This document shows positions 8,583 to 16,878 of a DNA stretch of 64,000 nucleotides, one piece after another (the first letter of the stretch is position 1; every line of letters begins with the position of its first letter). The stretch lies in NCBI GenBank assembly GCA_037045645.1, contig JBAOIH010000010.1, positions 62,001-126,000 of the forward strand. The letters are read 5' to 3'. Position numbers and translations under genes: made by a program. The DNA is from Nocardioides sp. (GTDB lineage: Bacteria; Actinomycetota; Actinomycetes; Propionibacteriales; Nocardioidaceae). Below the pieces are notes generated by a model. The model saw only the letters and a program-made list of their open reading frames with translations. It had not been told where the DNA came from and ran no database searches.

Positions 8583-8988
8583 CTAGCGCGAGCCGGCAAT
8601 GTTGACCAGCCAGTCGATCCCGAAGCGGTCCACCAGGGCGCCGAACTCGTCGCCCCACACCTGCTTCTCCAGCGGCATCGACACGGTGCCGCCTTCGGCG
8701 AGCGCGGCGGAAATAGCCGCGCATCGTCTCGGCGTCGTCTCCTGAGATCGAGATCGTGATCCCCGCAGGCTTGGCGTACTCCATCCCCGGCGGGGTGTCG
8801 GCCCCCATCAGGCAGAAGCCCTCGTCGGTGAGCAACTGCGAGTGCATCACCAGGTCCTTCTCCGGACCGTCGGCGCCCATGTCGCCGAAGCGCATGACGT
8901 TGAGCTCGCCCCCGAGGACGGACTGATAGAACTCCATCGCCTCGCGGGCGTTGTCGACGAACGAGAGGTAGGGGTTGAGTCTCATCAT
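8583..8988 (-). pseudogene. VOC/PhnB-like glyoxalase-fold protein, frameshifted
   Basis: The first 91 residues match the PhnB-like VOC family (LNPYLSFVDNAREAMEFYQS, then GGELNVMRFGDMG). The frame then shifts. Removing one base near 8707-8717 restores the rest in another frame, including GGTVSMPLEKQVWGDEFG and LVDRFGIDWLVNIAGSR, followed by TAG at 8583-8585. The intact protein would have about 134 residues, normal for the family. Its function in such proteins is usually unassigned. One base in a C/G-rich run separates it from an intact gene, so either a recent mutation or a base-call error is possible. Confidence 0.8.
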
Positions 8989-9004
8989 GGGCTCAACCTA
9001 GACC

Positions 9005-9343
9005 TCAGATCAGCGCCTCGTGATGGCGTTGGCCGAATGCCGTCAGCGCCTCGAGCACCGGGCGTACGTCACGACCCACATCAGTCAGCAGATAGCGCAC
9101 CGACACCGGCGGGCCCGGGTCGACGACGCGCTCGGCGATGCCGCGCTCGCACAGTTCCTTGAGCCGAGCGGACAGGACCGCATCGGTCACGCCCGGCACC
9201 GCTCGCGAGATCTCGGAGAAGCGTTCAGCGCCTCCAAGCATCGCCTCGATGACCGCACCCGCCCAGGCTCGCCCCAAGACACCCAGGGCGTTCTCGATGG
9301 GTGAGCAGACTGGGCCTCGACTTTGCTCGACCGACTTGGGCAC
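9005..9343 (-). CDS. HxlR-family transcriptional regulator
   Basis: Protein of 112 residues made of a winged helix-turn-helix of the HxlR type, with the N-terminal cysteine (GPVCSPIENALGVLGRAW), the recognition region TDAVLSARLKELCERGI and the wing VRYLLTDVGRDV. HxlR proteins usually respond to electrophiles or redox state through that cysteine. The gene is divergent from the luciferase-like gene and shares with it a 95-bp region containing a clear inverted repeat at 9379-9413, so it probably regulates that operon and itself. Confidence 0.85.
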   Translation of the reverse strand: MPKSVEQSRGPVCSPIENALGVLGRAWAGAVIEAMLGGAERFSEISRAVPGVTDAVLSARLKELCERGIAERVVDPGPPVSVRYLLTDVGRDVRPVLEALTAFGQRHHEALI

Positions 9344-9378
9344 CGCACTCCTCGATTCGTGCTTGGAATAACTGAGCC

Positions 9379-9413
9379 ACTATGTTGTTGATAGCGGCAA
9401 CAGAGTTCATAGT
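9379..9413. promoter_or_regulatory. Candidate HxlR operator, nested inverted repeat
   Basis: ACTATG at 9379-9384 and CATAGT at 9408-9413 are exact inverted repeats. Just inside, TGTTG and CAACA add a second, slightly off-centre pair. The element lies in the AT-rich gap between the divergent HxlR and luciferase-like genes, where a regulator site would be expected. Its role is inferred. Confidence 0.6.
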
Positions 9414-9438
9414 ACGGCACGCAACCAGGGAGTGAGCA

Positions 9439-10722
9439 ATGCAGTTCGGCATCTTCACCGTCGGAGACGTCACCACGGACCCGATGACCGGTCAGACCCC
9501 CACCGAGTACGAGCGGATCAAGGCCACCGTCGCGATCGCCAAGAAGGCCGAGGAAGTCGGACTCGACGTCTTCGCCACCGGGGAGCACCACAACCCGCCG
9601 TTCGCCGCACCCGCGAACCCGACCGTGCTGCTGGCGCACATCGCCGCGCAGACCAAGCGGCTGATCCTCACCACCGCCACCACGCTGATCACCACCAACG
9701 ACCCGGTCCGCCTGGCGGAGGACTATGCGTACCTCCAACACCTCTCCGACGGCCGGATGGACCTGATGCTCGGTCGCGGCAACACCGGCCCGGTCTATCC
9801 GTGGTTCGGCAAGGACATCCGCCAGGGCCTCGAGCTCGCGGTGGAGAACTACGCGCTGCTGCACCGGCTCTGGCGCGAGGACGTCGTCAACTTTGAGGGC
9901 AAGTTCCGCACTCCGCTGCACAACTACACCTCCGTGCCCCGCCCCCTCGACGGCGTCGCGCCCTTCGTGTGGCACGGCTCGATACGTACGCCCGAGATCG
10001 CCGAGCAGGCGGCCTTCTACGGCGACGGCTTCTTCGCCAACCACATCTTCTGGCCCGCTTCGCACACCCAGCAGATGGTGCAGTTGTATCGCCAGCGCTT
10101 CGAGCACTACGGCCACGGCACCGCCGACCAGGCGATCGTCGGACTCGGCGGTCAGGTCTATCTGGCGCGCAACAGCCAAGACGCCGTACGCGAGTTCCGG
10201 CCGTACTTCAACCGGGCGCCCGTCTACGGCGGCGGCCCGTCCATGGAGGACTTCACCCGCGAGACGCCGCTGACGGTGGGCTCGCCGCAGGAGGTCATCG
10301 AGAAGACGCTCGGTTTCCGGGAGTACGTCGGCGACTATCAGCGCCAGCTCTTCCTGATCGACCATGCGGGGTTGCCGCTGGCCACCGTGCTCAAGCAACT
10401 GGACCTGCTCGGCGAGGAGGTCGTACCCGTGCTGCGCAAGGAGTTCGCGACGCTGAAGCCGGCGCACGTGCCCGACGCGCCCACGCACGACTCGCTGCTG
10501 GCGAGGCTGCGTGGTGGTTTCGAGACGCCGACTTCGTCGGCTCCTCAACCACCGGATGGGGCCGCTGCTTCGGGTGCACAACCGCAGGTCGATCGGTGGA
10601 CCGGCACCCGCGCCGAGGACGAGAACCAAGGCTTCGCACCGGCGTCGACCGCGACACCGGTGGTTGAGGAGTTCGCGACAGCGAACGTCTCGAAACCACG
10701 CAACACGGGAGGCGCAGCATGA
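9439..10722 (+). CDS. CE1758-type luciferase-like flavin monooxygenase
   Basis: Protein of 427 residues. Residues 1-355 form a TIM-barrel flavin-dependent oxidoreductase of the luciferase-like class (MQFGIFTVGD, ATGEHHNPPFAAPAN, LSDGRMDLMLGRGNTG). It resembles the CE1758 subfamily, whose genes are paired with a CE1759-type flavin reductase, as here. Reduced FMN from the partner would be used with oxygen on an unknown substrate. The last 70 residues are not barrel sequence. They are translated copies of the palindromic repeat in both orientations (GFETPTSSAPQPPD and TPVVEEFATANVSKP), so the original C-terminus was extended or replaced. The stop overlaps the next ATG (ATGA). Confidence 0.85.
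   Translation: MQFGIFTVGDVTTDPMTGQTPTEYERIKATVAIAKKAEEVGLDVFATGEHHNPPFAAPANPTVLLAHIAAQTKRLILTTATTLITTNDPVRLAEDYAYLQHLSDGRMDLMLGRGNTGPVYPWFGKDIRQGLELAVENYALLHRLWREDVVNFEGKFRTPLHNYTSVPRPLDGVAPFVWHGSIRTPEIAEQAAFYGDGFFANHIFWPASHTQQMVQLYRQRFEHYGHGTADQAIVGLGGQVYLARNSQDAVREFRPYFNRAPVYGGGPSMEDFTRETPLTVGSPQEVIEKTLGFREYVGDYQRQLFLIDHAGLPLATVLKQLDLLGEEVVPVLRKEFATLKPAHVPDAPTHDSLLARLRGGFETPTSSAPQPPDGAAASGAQPQVDRWTGTRAEDENQGFAPASTATPVVEEFATANVSKPRNTGGAA
10516..10555. repeat. Palindromic repeat inside the luciferase-like gene
   Basis: A complete copy in the GGTTTCGAGACG to CTCAACCACCGG orientation, with CCGACTTCGTCGG as hairpin core. It is read in frame as GFETPTSSAPQPP. Confidence 0.85.
10658..10697. repeat. 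Second palindromic repeat, opposite orientation
   Basis: A complete copy in the CGGTGGTTGAGGA to GTCTCGAAACC orientation, with TTCGCGACAGCGAA as hairpin core. It is read in frame as PVVEEFATANVSKP, eight codons before the stop of the luciferase-like gene. Confidence 0.85.
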
Positions 10723-11327
10723 CCCGCTCACTCGTCGTGGTGAGCGCGGGCCTGCGCTCGCCCTCCACCACCAAGATGCTCGCCGACGACCTGACCCAAC
10801 AGGCGGTCGCCGCCCTGGGCGGGTCGCCGCACGTGACGCACATCGAGGTCCGCGAACACGCCCACGCCCTGGCCGACACGCTGCTGACCGGCTTCCCCAC
10901 CGGCGCGTTGAAAGAGGCACTCGACGCGGTGGCTGCTGCCGACGGTCTGATCGTGGTGACGCCGACCTTCGCCGCGTCGTACGCCGGCCTGTTCAAGATG
11001 TTCTTCGACGTGCTGGAGCCCGACGCGCTGCGCGACACCCCGGTCTTGCTGGCCGCGACCGGCGGCACCGAACGGCACTCGCTGATGCTGGAACACGCAC
11101 TGCGCCCGCTGTTCAACTACCTGGGTGCGCAGACCGTACGTACGGCCGTCTTCGCCGCGACCCAGGACTTCGGGGGCGCCGGAGTGAGCGATCTCCAGAC
11201 CCGGATCGCGCGCGCTGCCGCGGAGTTGGGGGCGATGATCGAGCGCCGGCCGGTCGCGAGCAGGCAAGATGAGGTCGCAGGGCTGCCCGCCGGGGTTGCG
11301 CCGTTCGCGCAGTTGCTGCGCGGCTGA
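10719..11327 (+). CDS. CE1759-type NAD(P)H-dependent FMN reductase
   Basis: Flavodoxin-fold protein of 202 residues. It begins with the FMN phosphate-binding loop VVSAGLRSPSTTKMLADD and has the second loop VTPTFAASYAGLFKMFFD near residue 85. These are typical of NADPH-dependent FMN reductases, and the pairing with a luciferase-like partner matches the CE1758/CE1759 duo. It should supply reduced FMN to the monooxygenase. Its ATG overlaps the partner's stop by four bases, so the two are translationally coupled, and pirin follows 16 bp downstream in the same direction. Confidence 0.85.
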   Translation: MTRSLVVVSAGLRSPSTTKMLADDLTQQAVAALGGSPHVTHIEVREHAHALADTLLTGFPTGALKEALDAVAAADGLIVVTPTFAASYAGLFKMFFDVLEPDALRDTPVLLAATGGTERHSLMLEHALRPLFNYLGAQTVRTAVFAATQDFGGAGVSDLQTRIARAAAELGAMIERRPVASRQDEVAGLPAGVAPFAQLLRG

Positions 11328-11343
11328 TCCTGGAGGAGAGCAG

Positions 11344-12264
11344 ATGACCGAGGTGCAGGTGTTGGCTCCGCGCGAGGTGCCGTTGGGCGGACTGCGGGCG
11401 CTGACCGTCCGGCGTACGCTCCCCCACCGCGACCGCTCCTTCATCGGGGCGTGGTGCTTCGTCGACCACTACGGTCCGGCTCGAGTCGGGGTGGACAGCC
11501 CGCCGATGGATGTCGCACCCCACCCGCACACCGGGCTCCAGACCGTGTCGTGGCTCTTCGAGGGCGAGATCGAGCACCGGGACTCCGGGGGCGTACACGA
11601 AATGGTGCGCCCCGGCGAGGTCAACCTGATGACGGGCGGCTCGGGGATCTGCCACTCGGAGGTCTCGACCCCGTCGACCTCCACGTTGCACGGCGTGCAG
11701 TTGTGGGTGGCGTTGCCGTCAAGCGCACTCGACGCGCCGCGGGCGTTCGACCACTACGCGGCACCGTCGGTGCAAGTTCCCGGCGCGACGATGCGAGTCT
11801 TCCTGGGATCGCTCCTAGGTTCCTCCTCGCCGGTGACGACTCACACCCCACTATTGGGCGCCGAGTTGGTGTTGGAACCTTCAGCGGTGTTGGAGGTGCC
11901 GGTGGACTCCTCGTTCGAGCATGGCGTGCTGCTGGACACCGGGTCGGTGTCGGTGTCCGGAGTCGCTCTCGAAGTCGGCGCGCTGGGCTGCGTCGACGCA
12001 GGCACGTCGTCCCTGGCCTTGACCGCCGGACCCTCGGGCGCGCGGATCATCCTGCTCGGCGGGCCGCCGTTCGACGAAGAGATCGTGATGTGGTGGAACT
12101 TTGTCGGGCGTACCCATGAGGACGTGGCCGCGGCTCGTGCCGACTGGGAGGCCTCGTCGGACCGGTTCGGGTCGGTGTCCGGCTATGTCGGTGAGCGTGC
12201 ACGCATCCCGGCGCCGGAGTTGCCGGGCGTACGCCTGAAGCCGCGTGGGCGGCGGGGCCGCTGA
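11344..12264 (+). CDS. Pirin family protein
   Basis: Bicupin of 306 residues. The N-terminal cupin carries the pirin metal motif: DVAPHPHTGLQTVSWLFEGE with HPH, then the glutamate and histidine in SGICHSEVS. The C-terminal cupin ends with LLGGPPFDEEIVMWWNFVGR, also typical of pirins. Bacterial pirins can be quercetinase-like dioxygenases or regulators; nothing here decides between these. The start at 11344 is supported by GGAGGAGAG upstream. It belongs to the monooxygenase operon by spacing and direction. Confidence 0.85.
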   Translation: MTEVQVLAPREVPLGGLRALTVRRTLPHRDRSFIGAWCFVDHYGPARVGVDSPPMDVAPHPHTGLQTVSWLFEGEIEHRDSGGVHEMVRPGEVNLMTGGSGICHSEVSTPSTSTLHGVQLWVALPSSALDAPRAFDHYAAPSVQVPGATMRVFLGSLLGSSSPVTTHTPLLGAELVLEPSAVLEVPVDSSFEHGVLLDTGSVSVSGVALEVGALGCVDAGTSSLALTAGPSGARIILLGGPPFDEEIVMWWNFVGRTHEDVAAARADWEASSDRFGSVSGYVGERARIPAPELPGVRLKPRGRRGR

Positions 12265-12280
12265 GCTTGCCCTCCCTCGC

Positions 12281-12341
12281 AAGAACTGCGGCCGGAGGGG
12301 TGATCTTCGGCGCTCGGACCCGCCCCGAGGCCGCAGTTCTT
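12281..12341. repeat. AAGAACTGCGGCC inverted-repeat element, copy 1
   Basis: 61-bp element with ends AAGAACTGCGGCC and GGCCGCAGTTCTT and a variable, largely palindromic middle. It lies between the convergent pirin and Nudix stops. Three more copies are at 43599, 52073 and 58401, each at a gene 3' end. It could act as a bidirectional terminator or be a small mobile repeat. Confidence 0.85.
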
Positions 12342-12345
12342 CGGG

Positions 12346-12846
12346 TCAGTTGGTGTTGCCGACATACCCCGGACGTACGCCGGGCGGCATCGCCAGCCAG
12401 CGTGCGACCACCTTGGGCCACAACGGCTGATCAGTCAGGTCGGCGAGCGGCAGCCAGGTGACGCCGGTCTGCCAGGCATCGGGCACAGTCGCCAGTCCGG
12501 GCTCCTCCCCCGCGGCCAGCGTGCAGAAGAAGAACGCTTCGCGCTGGTGGAACCACCCGTCGAGGGCAGCGAACTCGTGATCGCCTGCGACGTAGTCGCG
12601 CAGGAAGGCGAAGTCGCCGACGACCACGTCGCAGCCGATCTCTTCGCGACACTCGCGGCGCAGCCCCGCGACCGAATCCTCGCCGTGCTCCTGCCCACCA
12701 CCGGGGCACATGAAGAAGGAGGTGCCGTCGGCCTCATTGACCGTCACGAGCAGGTGGTCGTCGCGGATGATCAGCGCCTTGTTGGCCACCCGGATCGCGG
12801 GGGCGGCACCAAGTCGTACGCCGGGCGGGTTCACGGGATCTGCCAC
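12346..12846 (-). CDS. Nudix hydrolase
   Basis: The Nudix box GGQEHGEDSVAGLRRECREE, followed by IG, fits GX5EX7REUXEEXGU exactly. It would bind magnesium and hydrolyse a nucleoside diphosphate linked to another group; the substrate is unknown. The reading frame is open much further upstream, into the divergent gene. I chose the GTG at 12846 because family similarity begins just after it (PAIRVANKALIIRDDHLLV). This gives 166 residues, a usual length; other GTG codons nearby make the start uncertain by some 10 residues. Confidence 0.8.
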   Translation of the reverse strand: MADPVNPPGVRLGAAPAIRVANKALIIRDDHLLVTVNEADGTSFFMCPGGGQEHGEDSVAGLRRECREEIGCDVVVGDFAFLRDYVAGDHEFAALDGWFHQREAFFFCTLAAGEEPGLATVPDAWQTGVTWLPLADLTDQPLWPKVVARWLAMPPGVRPGYVGNTN

Positions 12847-12969
12847 ATCCGCGATCGTTGCACGTCGACGATCCGGCGGCGGGACTGTGGTGGTTTTGGT
12901 GCGTCTGGTGCACCAGATCCACCACACTTCCCCACCGCCTTGCAGCGCCAAGGGCGCTAGCGTGGCGTG

Positions 12970-13497
12970 ATGGGCCGACTGCGCTATCAGATCAACGTCA
13001 CGCTCGACGGCTGTGTCGACCATGCCGCGCTCGAAGGCACCCAGGAGATGCATGACGTCGCCGCCGATTCGCTGGGCCGCGCGGACGCGCTGCTCTTCGG
13101 GCGGGTGACCTACCAGATGATGGAGTCGGCGTGGCGGCGGTCATCCCCGGAGGAGTACGACGACCCGTTTGTGAAGGTGATCAACGAGCTGCCCAAGCAC
13201 GTGGTTTCGTCCACGTTGGAGTCGGTGGGCTGGAACTCGACGTTGCTGCGCGGCGACCTGGTGCAGGGCGTACGCGAGCTCAAGGAGTCGACCGATGGCG
13301 AGTTGCTCACTGGTGGCGTGACGGTGCCACGCGTACTGGCCGCGGCGGGGTTGATCGACGCGTACGAATTCGTGGTGCATCCGGTCGTCGCCGGCCACGG
13401 GCCGCGGCTGCTGGACGGTGTCCGGCTCGACCTGGAGACGGTGGCGCGCACGCCGCTGGAGTCCGGCGCGACTTTGCTGAGTCTCGTCCCGCGATGA
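12970..13497 (+). CDS. Dihydrofolate reductase/RibD C-terminal family protein
   Basis: Protein of 175 residues with the reductase fold of the RibD C-terminal family: MGRLRYQINVTLDGCVD at the start, ALLFGRVTYQMME, and the NADPH-binding ELLTGGVTVPRVL near residue 120. Many actinobacteria carry several such small reductases with unknown substrates; another is at 58942 in this window. The ATG at 12970 is preferred to a GTG one codon earlier. Its stop overlaps the ATG of the truncated phosphotransferase (ATGA). Confidence 0.8.
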   Translation: MGRLRYQINVTLDGCVDHAALEGTQEMHDVAADSLGRADALLFGRVTYQMMESAWRRSSPEEYDDPFVKVINELPKHVVSSTLESVGWNSTLLRGDLVQGVRELKESTDGELLTGGVTVPRVLAAAGLIDAYEFVVHPVVAGHGPRLLDGVRLDLETVARTPLESGATLLSLVPR

Positions 13498-13682
13498 GGG
13501 ATCTGCTCGCCTATTGGGGGGTCGAGGACGAGCCCGTCACCCGGCTCGAAGGCGGGATGAACTCCGCGACCTGGGCGGTCGGGGAGTCGTACGTCTTGAA
13601 GGTGGTCGCGCCAGCTCGCGCCTGGGGTGGCTCAATAGATGCGACGAGACGCCGAGATGCCGTCGACGATCACGGTGAGTAG
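13494..13682 (+). pseudogene. Aminoglycoside phosphotransferase-like N-terminal fragment
   Basis: 62 codons, of which the first 43 look like the N-lobe of a phosphotransferase of the APH/choline kinase fold: a short helix, then VTRLEGGMNSATWAVG as the nucleotide loop and YVLKVVAPA with the lysine. After about 13620 the similarity stops and the frame runs into the 3' end of the convergent gene. The catalytic Asp and the whole C-lobe, normally about 200 more residues, are missing. A deletion joined this fragment to the neighbouring locus. Confidence 0.7.
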
Positions 13683-15429
13683 CGCCGCACCTGACCAGTC
13701 GACGCCTGAAGCCGACTCGCCCCGACCGTTCGCCCCGGCCGTGACCGTGTCGAAGCACGGCGATTCACTGCCGTCGGAGGCCACACAGGTCGTCGAGTCG
13801 CCGTTCGCCAGCGTCGTGATGGCGTACTCCTGTCCACTGCGGAAACCGGTGACGACGACATCGAGGTTGCGACAATTGGCCGAGTCGTCGCCTTGCCCGT
13901 CGCAGGCGCCGTTGTCGCGTAGAACCACCGTCCTGGGCGCGGCCCGGCCGCAGAAGCGCCGCGCCGGACTGGAGGCTGAGTCCTCTCTGGTTCCGGCCGT
14001 GGCCCGAATGTAGACACACGCCTCCTCGCCCCCCTCGTTGGTCGCGACCCTGACTTCCTTCCCAGAACTGCGCCACTTGCCGGTGCTTCGGCGCCACTCG
14101 AACGAGCGGAACTTGCCGCCGTGGAGTCGAGGGCGAAGCTAGACGGAAGAGCACGCTTCGCTCCTCAGGCACGACCGCGGCGAGCCTCGGCGCCGCGGGC
14201 GCACCGAACGGCGACACCCCGTGCACTGTCGCCCCAGGGCCTGACACACCGTCGAACAACGTCACGACTGTGAGCGACTGCGCCCCAAGCCTCGAGAACG
14301 GCACCCGCAACGACTCCGTGGGGCTGTAGATCTTTCCTTTGATCTTCATCCCGCTCGCGGGAGGTACGAGCGGGGCAGATGCCACCTCGACCGAAAGGGT
14401 CGCGCGGTGGTTGCCGTTGGCGACGTCCGTGACATTCGAGACGAGCCCGAGGCACTCGACCAAGCGCGCCGACGTGGCGTCCGAACGATCGTCCTGCGCA
14501 CCGTCCAGGAGCACTGCGGCAAAGGCATGCGCCAGGTCGGCCTCGGGCTCGTCTCGATAGCACTGCTCGGGCTGGCTCGCCGTCGCCGAGGCGGCACCGG
14601 CCATCGAGTCGCGCGCGGCGGGATCACAGGCCAGAAGTTCGGTGAACCAGGTCTCAGCCAGACCGGCACCATTCGGGGTTCTCGCGAAGGCCTGGAACTC
14701 AGAGTCGACGAGGTCGCTCGACGCGACGACGGCATCCAAGCCCCTCTCCTTGACGAGCCCTTCGCTGGCGCAGCGTGCCGCTTCTTCAGATGTCCAGGGG
14801 TTGACCGCCTGGAGAGAAACTCCCATCTGCTTGGCAAGAGCGAGTTCGTCGTCGTTGAGCGTCAACGATTGGCGAATCGCCACACCCGTCGCAGCGGCCA
14901 GTGCTAGCGCGACGGCGGCGCCGACGAGGATGCGTACGCGCCGACCGCGTGGGCGTACGGACGTGGGCGGGGTTGGGGCCGCAACCTCGACCTCCGCCTC
15001 GGACAGATCCACCTCTTCTGCAGGCGCCTCCATGACGTCCGGAGTGCTCGCGGCTTCGAACGGTGCGATCACCGTCTGATCGAGTCCCCCAATCTCGATC
15101 TCAGTCGCAGTGTCGGGCGCCTCCTCCGGCTCATCGTCGGGCTTCTCGTGCGGCACCGGCTGAGTCACGAAGAACGCCATGCCGTCGATCTCGCCGGCGT
15201 CGAGGACCTCCACTCCGGACTCAGCGTGCGCCATCGCCCGGGCACGAGCCAGGAAAGCAGTTCGATGCTCCTGGGTCGAGCCGGTGTCTCGCGCCAGGAG
15301 CGTCAAGATGACCTCGCGCTGCAAGTCGCGCTGAATCGCGCGATAGGTCACCGCCCCGTCGCGTTCGCCCAGTCGCCGCACGATGTCGTACCGCCCGAAT
15401 GCGTCGCCGGCCTGCGGCAGTCCTTCCAC
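13632..15429 (-). pseudogene. Pseudokinase-like single-pass membrane protein, frameshifted
   Basis: GTG start at 15429. Residues 1-95 resemble the N-lobe of a Ser/Thr kinase (FGRYDIVRRLGERDGAVTYR), but the usual VAIK lysine is replaced and no catalytic loop follows, so it would be inactive. Residues 166-186 are one membrane segment after a basic stretch, followed by a secreted region with several cysteines. Near 14115-14145 the frame shifts. The correct continuation is FRSFEWRRSTGKW to ISASRRIY, stopping at 13632. The intact form would have about 598 residues. Its function is unknown; the layout resembles receptor-like kinase relatives. Confidence 0.65.
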
Positions 15430-15567
15430 GCCCGGGAGCCTAAGGAGCCGAGTCGACCACCAAGACCAGATCCGGGGTCCCCTCTTTTGGGGGTGGGGGG
15501 CTCCCGGCCCTTAGTGGGCGCCTCGTGGCCACCTGGTGGCACCCACGCACCCGTTAAGCCGACTGCC

Positions 15568-16878
15568 TCACCAGCCTTCGGCCGGGCCCTGCACCTCGTC
15601 GCCGCCGACCCAGACCGCACCGATATCGACGGCACTGGCCAGCGCGAAGATCTTGGCCAACGCGTCGGAGTCGTCGGCGGCATGGCGCAAGCCCACGTCT
15701 AGCGGGTCGTCGGTCACCGGTCGCAGCCAGATCGCGTCGAACTCCTTGCCGACGCTGAGATCACCGCACGTGTCCGACATCCCCAGCGCCGAGGCGCCAG
15801 CCGCGGTGGCGAGATGAAGCAGGTGCGTCGAGGTGAGTTCGAGGCCGACGGCGGGGCCGAGGAGTTGCTGGATGAAGTACGCCTGGAGCCCCTCCTTGAA
15901 GATCGAGAAACCCGTACCCGCTCCCACGTCCGAACCGAGCGCGACCTCCACGCCGTGCGCGACATGGCGGCGCAGCGAGAAGAGACCCGACCCGAGCGCC
16001 GCATTAGAGGTCGGGCAGTGCGCAACCGCGGTCCCGCGGTCGGCGAGCACGTCGAGCTCATGGTCGGTCGCGTGCACGTTGTGCGCGAGGACCGCATTGG
16101 CCGAGAGCAGGGCGTGGCGGTCGTACGAATCCACGTAGTGCTGGGCTTCCTTGAAGAGTTTCGCCACCGACGCGATCTCGAGCGGGTTCTCGTTGACGTG
16201 CGAGGTGAACCAGGTGCCAGGTCGGTCCTTGAGCACGGCTTCGCACGAGTCGAGCATCGGCTCGCCAGCCGAATACGAGAAGCGCGGCGTCACCGCATAA
16301 CGCGTACGCCCGACGTCATGCCAGCGGTCAGCGAGCGCGACGGCCTCGTCGTACGCCCGATCGGGAGTGCTCAGCAGTTCGGGACGCAGCAGCCGGTCGC
16401 TCACGACCAGACCGGAAGTGACGCGCAGGCCGACCCGGCTGGTCTCGGCGAAGAGAGCATCAACGGCGGTCGCGAAGTGCGAACCGAAGACGAGCGCCGT
16501 CGTCGTCCCTGCCGAGACCAGGCCGTGGACGAAGTCTTGGGCGACTGCTTCGGCGTACGTCCGGTCGGCCAGGCGCGCTTCCTCCGGCAGGGCGCATTTG
16601 TCGAGCCACTCGAGCAGCGGCATCCCGAGCCCGGCGATCACGCGGACCTGCGGATAGTGCACGTGGGTGTCGACGAGGCCGGGCAGGAGGATGCCATCGC
16701 GCAGGTCGATGACGTCGGCGTCGGGGTGTGTCGCTCGGAGGCTGTCGTACAAATCCCGCGCCGTGATCCGGCCACCCTCCACGAGGATCCCGGCGTCCGC
16801 GTCGGCTCGCAGCGTGCCGCCGGCGAACGGGTTGTCGGGGGTATCGAACACGCGGGCGCGGTAGAGCGTCTGCGTCAT
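15568..16878 (-). CDS. guaD: Guanine deaminase
   Basis: Deaminates guanine to xanthine. The 436-residue amidohydrolase has the zinc motif THVHYPQ (H72, H74), the guanine-deaminase hallmark FTSHVNEN, further ligands in LAHNVHATD and the catalytic Asp in GSDVGAG. It begins at ATG 16878, which overlaps the xdhC stop (ATGA), so it is the last gene of the xdhA-xdhB-xdhC-guaD operon and feeds xanthine to the dehydrogenase encoded upstream. The reading frame is open upstream, but only through xdhC shadow sequence. Confidence 0.92.
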   Translation of the reverse strand: MTQTLYRARVFDTPDNPFAGGTLRADADAGILVEGGRITARDLYDSLRATHPDADVIDLRDGILLPGLVDTHVHYPQVRVIAGLGMPLLEWLDKCALPEEARLADRTYAEAVAQDFVHGLVSAGTTTALVFGSHFATAVDALFAETSRVGLRVTSGLVVSDRLLRPELLSTPDRAYDEAVALADRWHDVGRTRYAVTPRFSYSAGEPMLDSCEAVLKDRPGTWFTSHVNENPLEIASVAKLFKEAQHYVDSYDRHALLSANAVLAHNVHATDHELDVLADRGTAVAHCPTSNAALGSGLFSLRRHVAHGVEVALGSDVGAGTGFSIFKEGLQAYFIQQLLGPAVGLELTSTHLLHLATAAGASALGMSDTCGDLSVGKEFDAIWLRPVTDDPLDVGLRHAADDSDALAKIFALASAVDIGAVWVGGDEVQGPAEGW

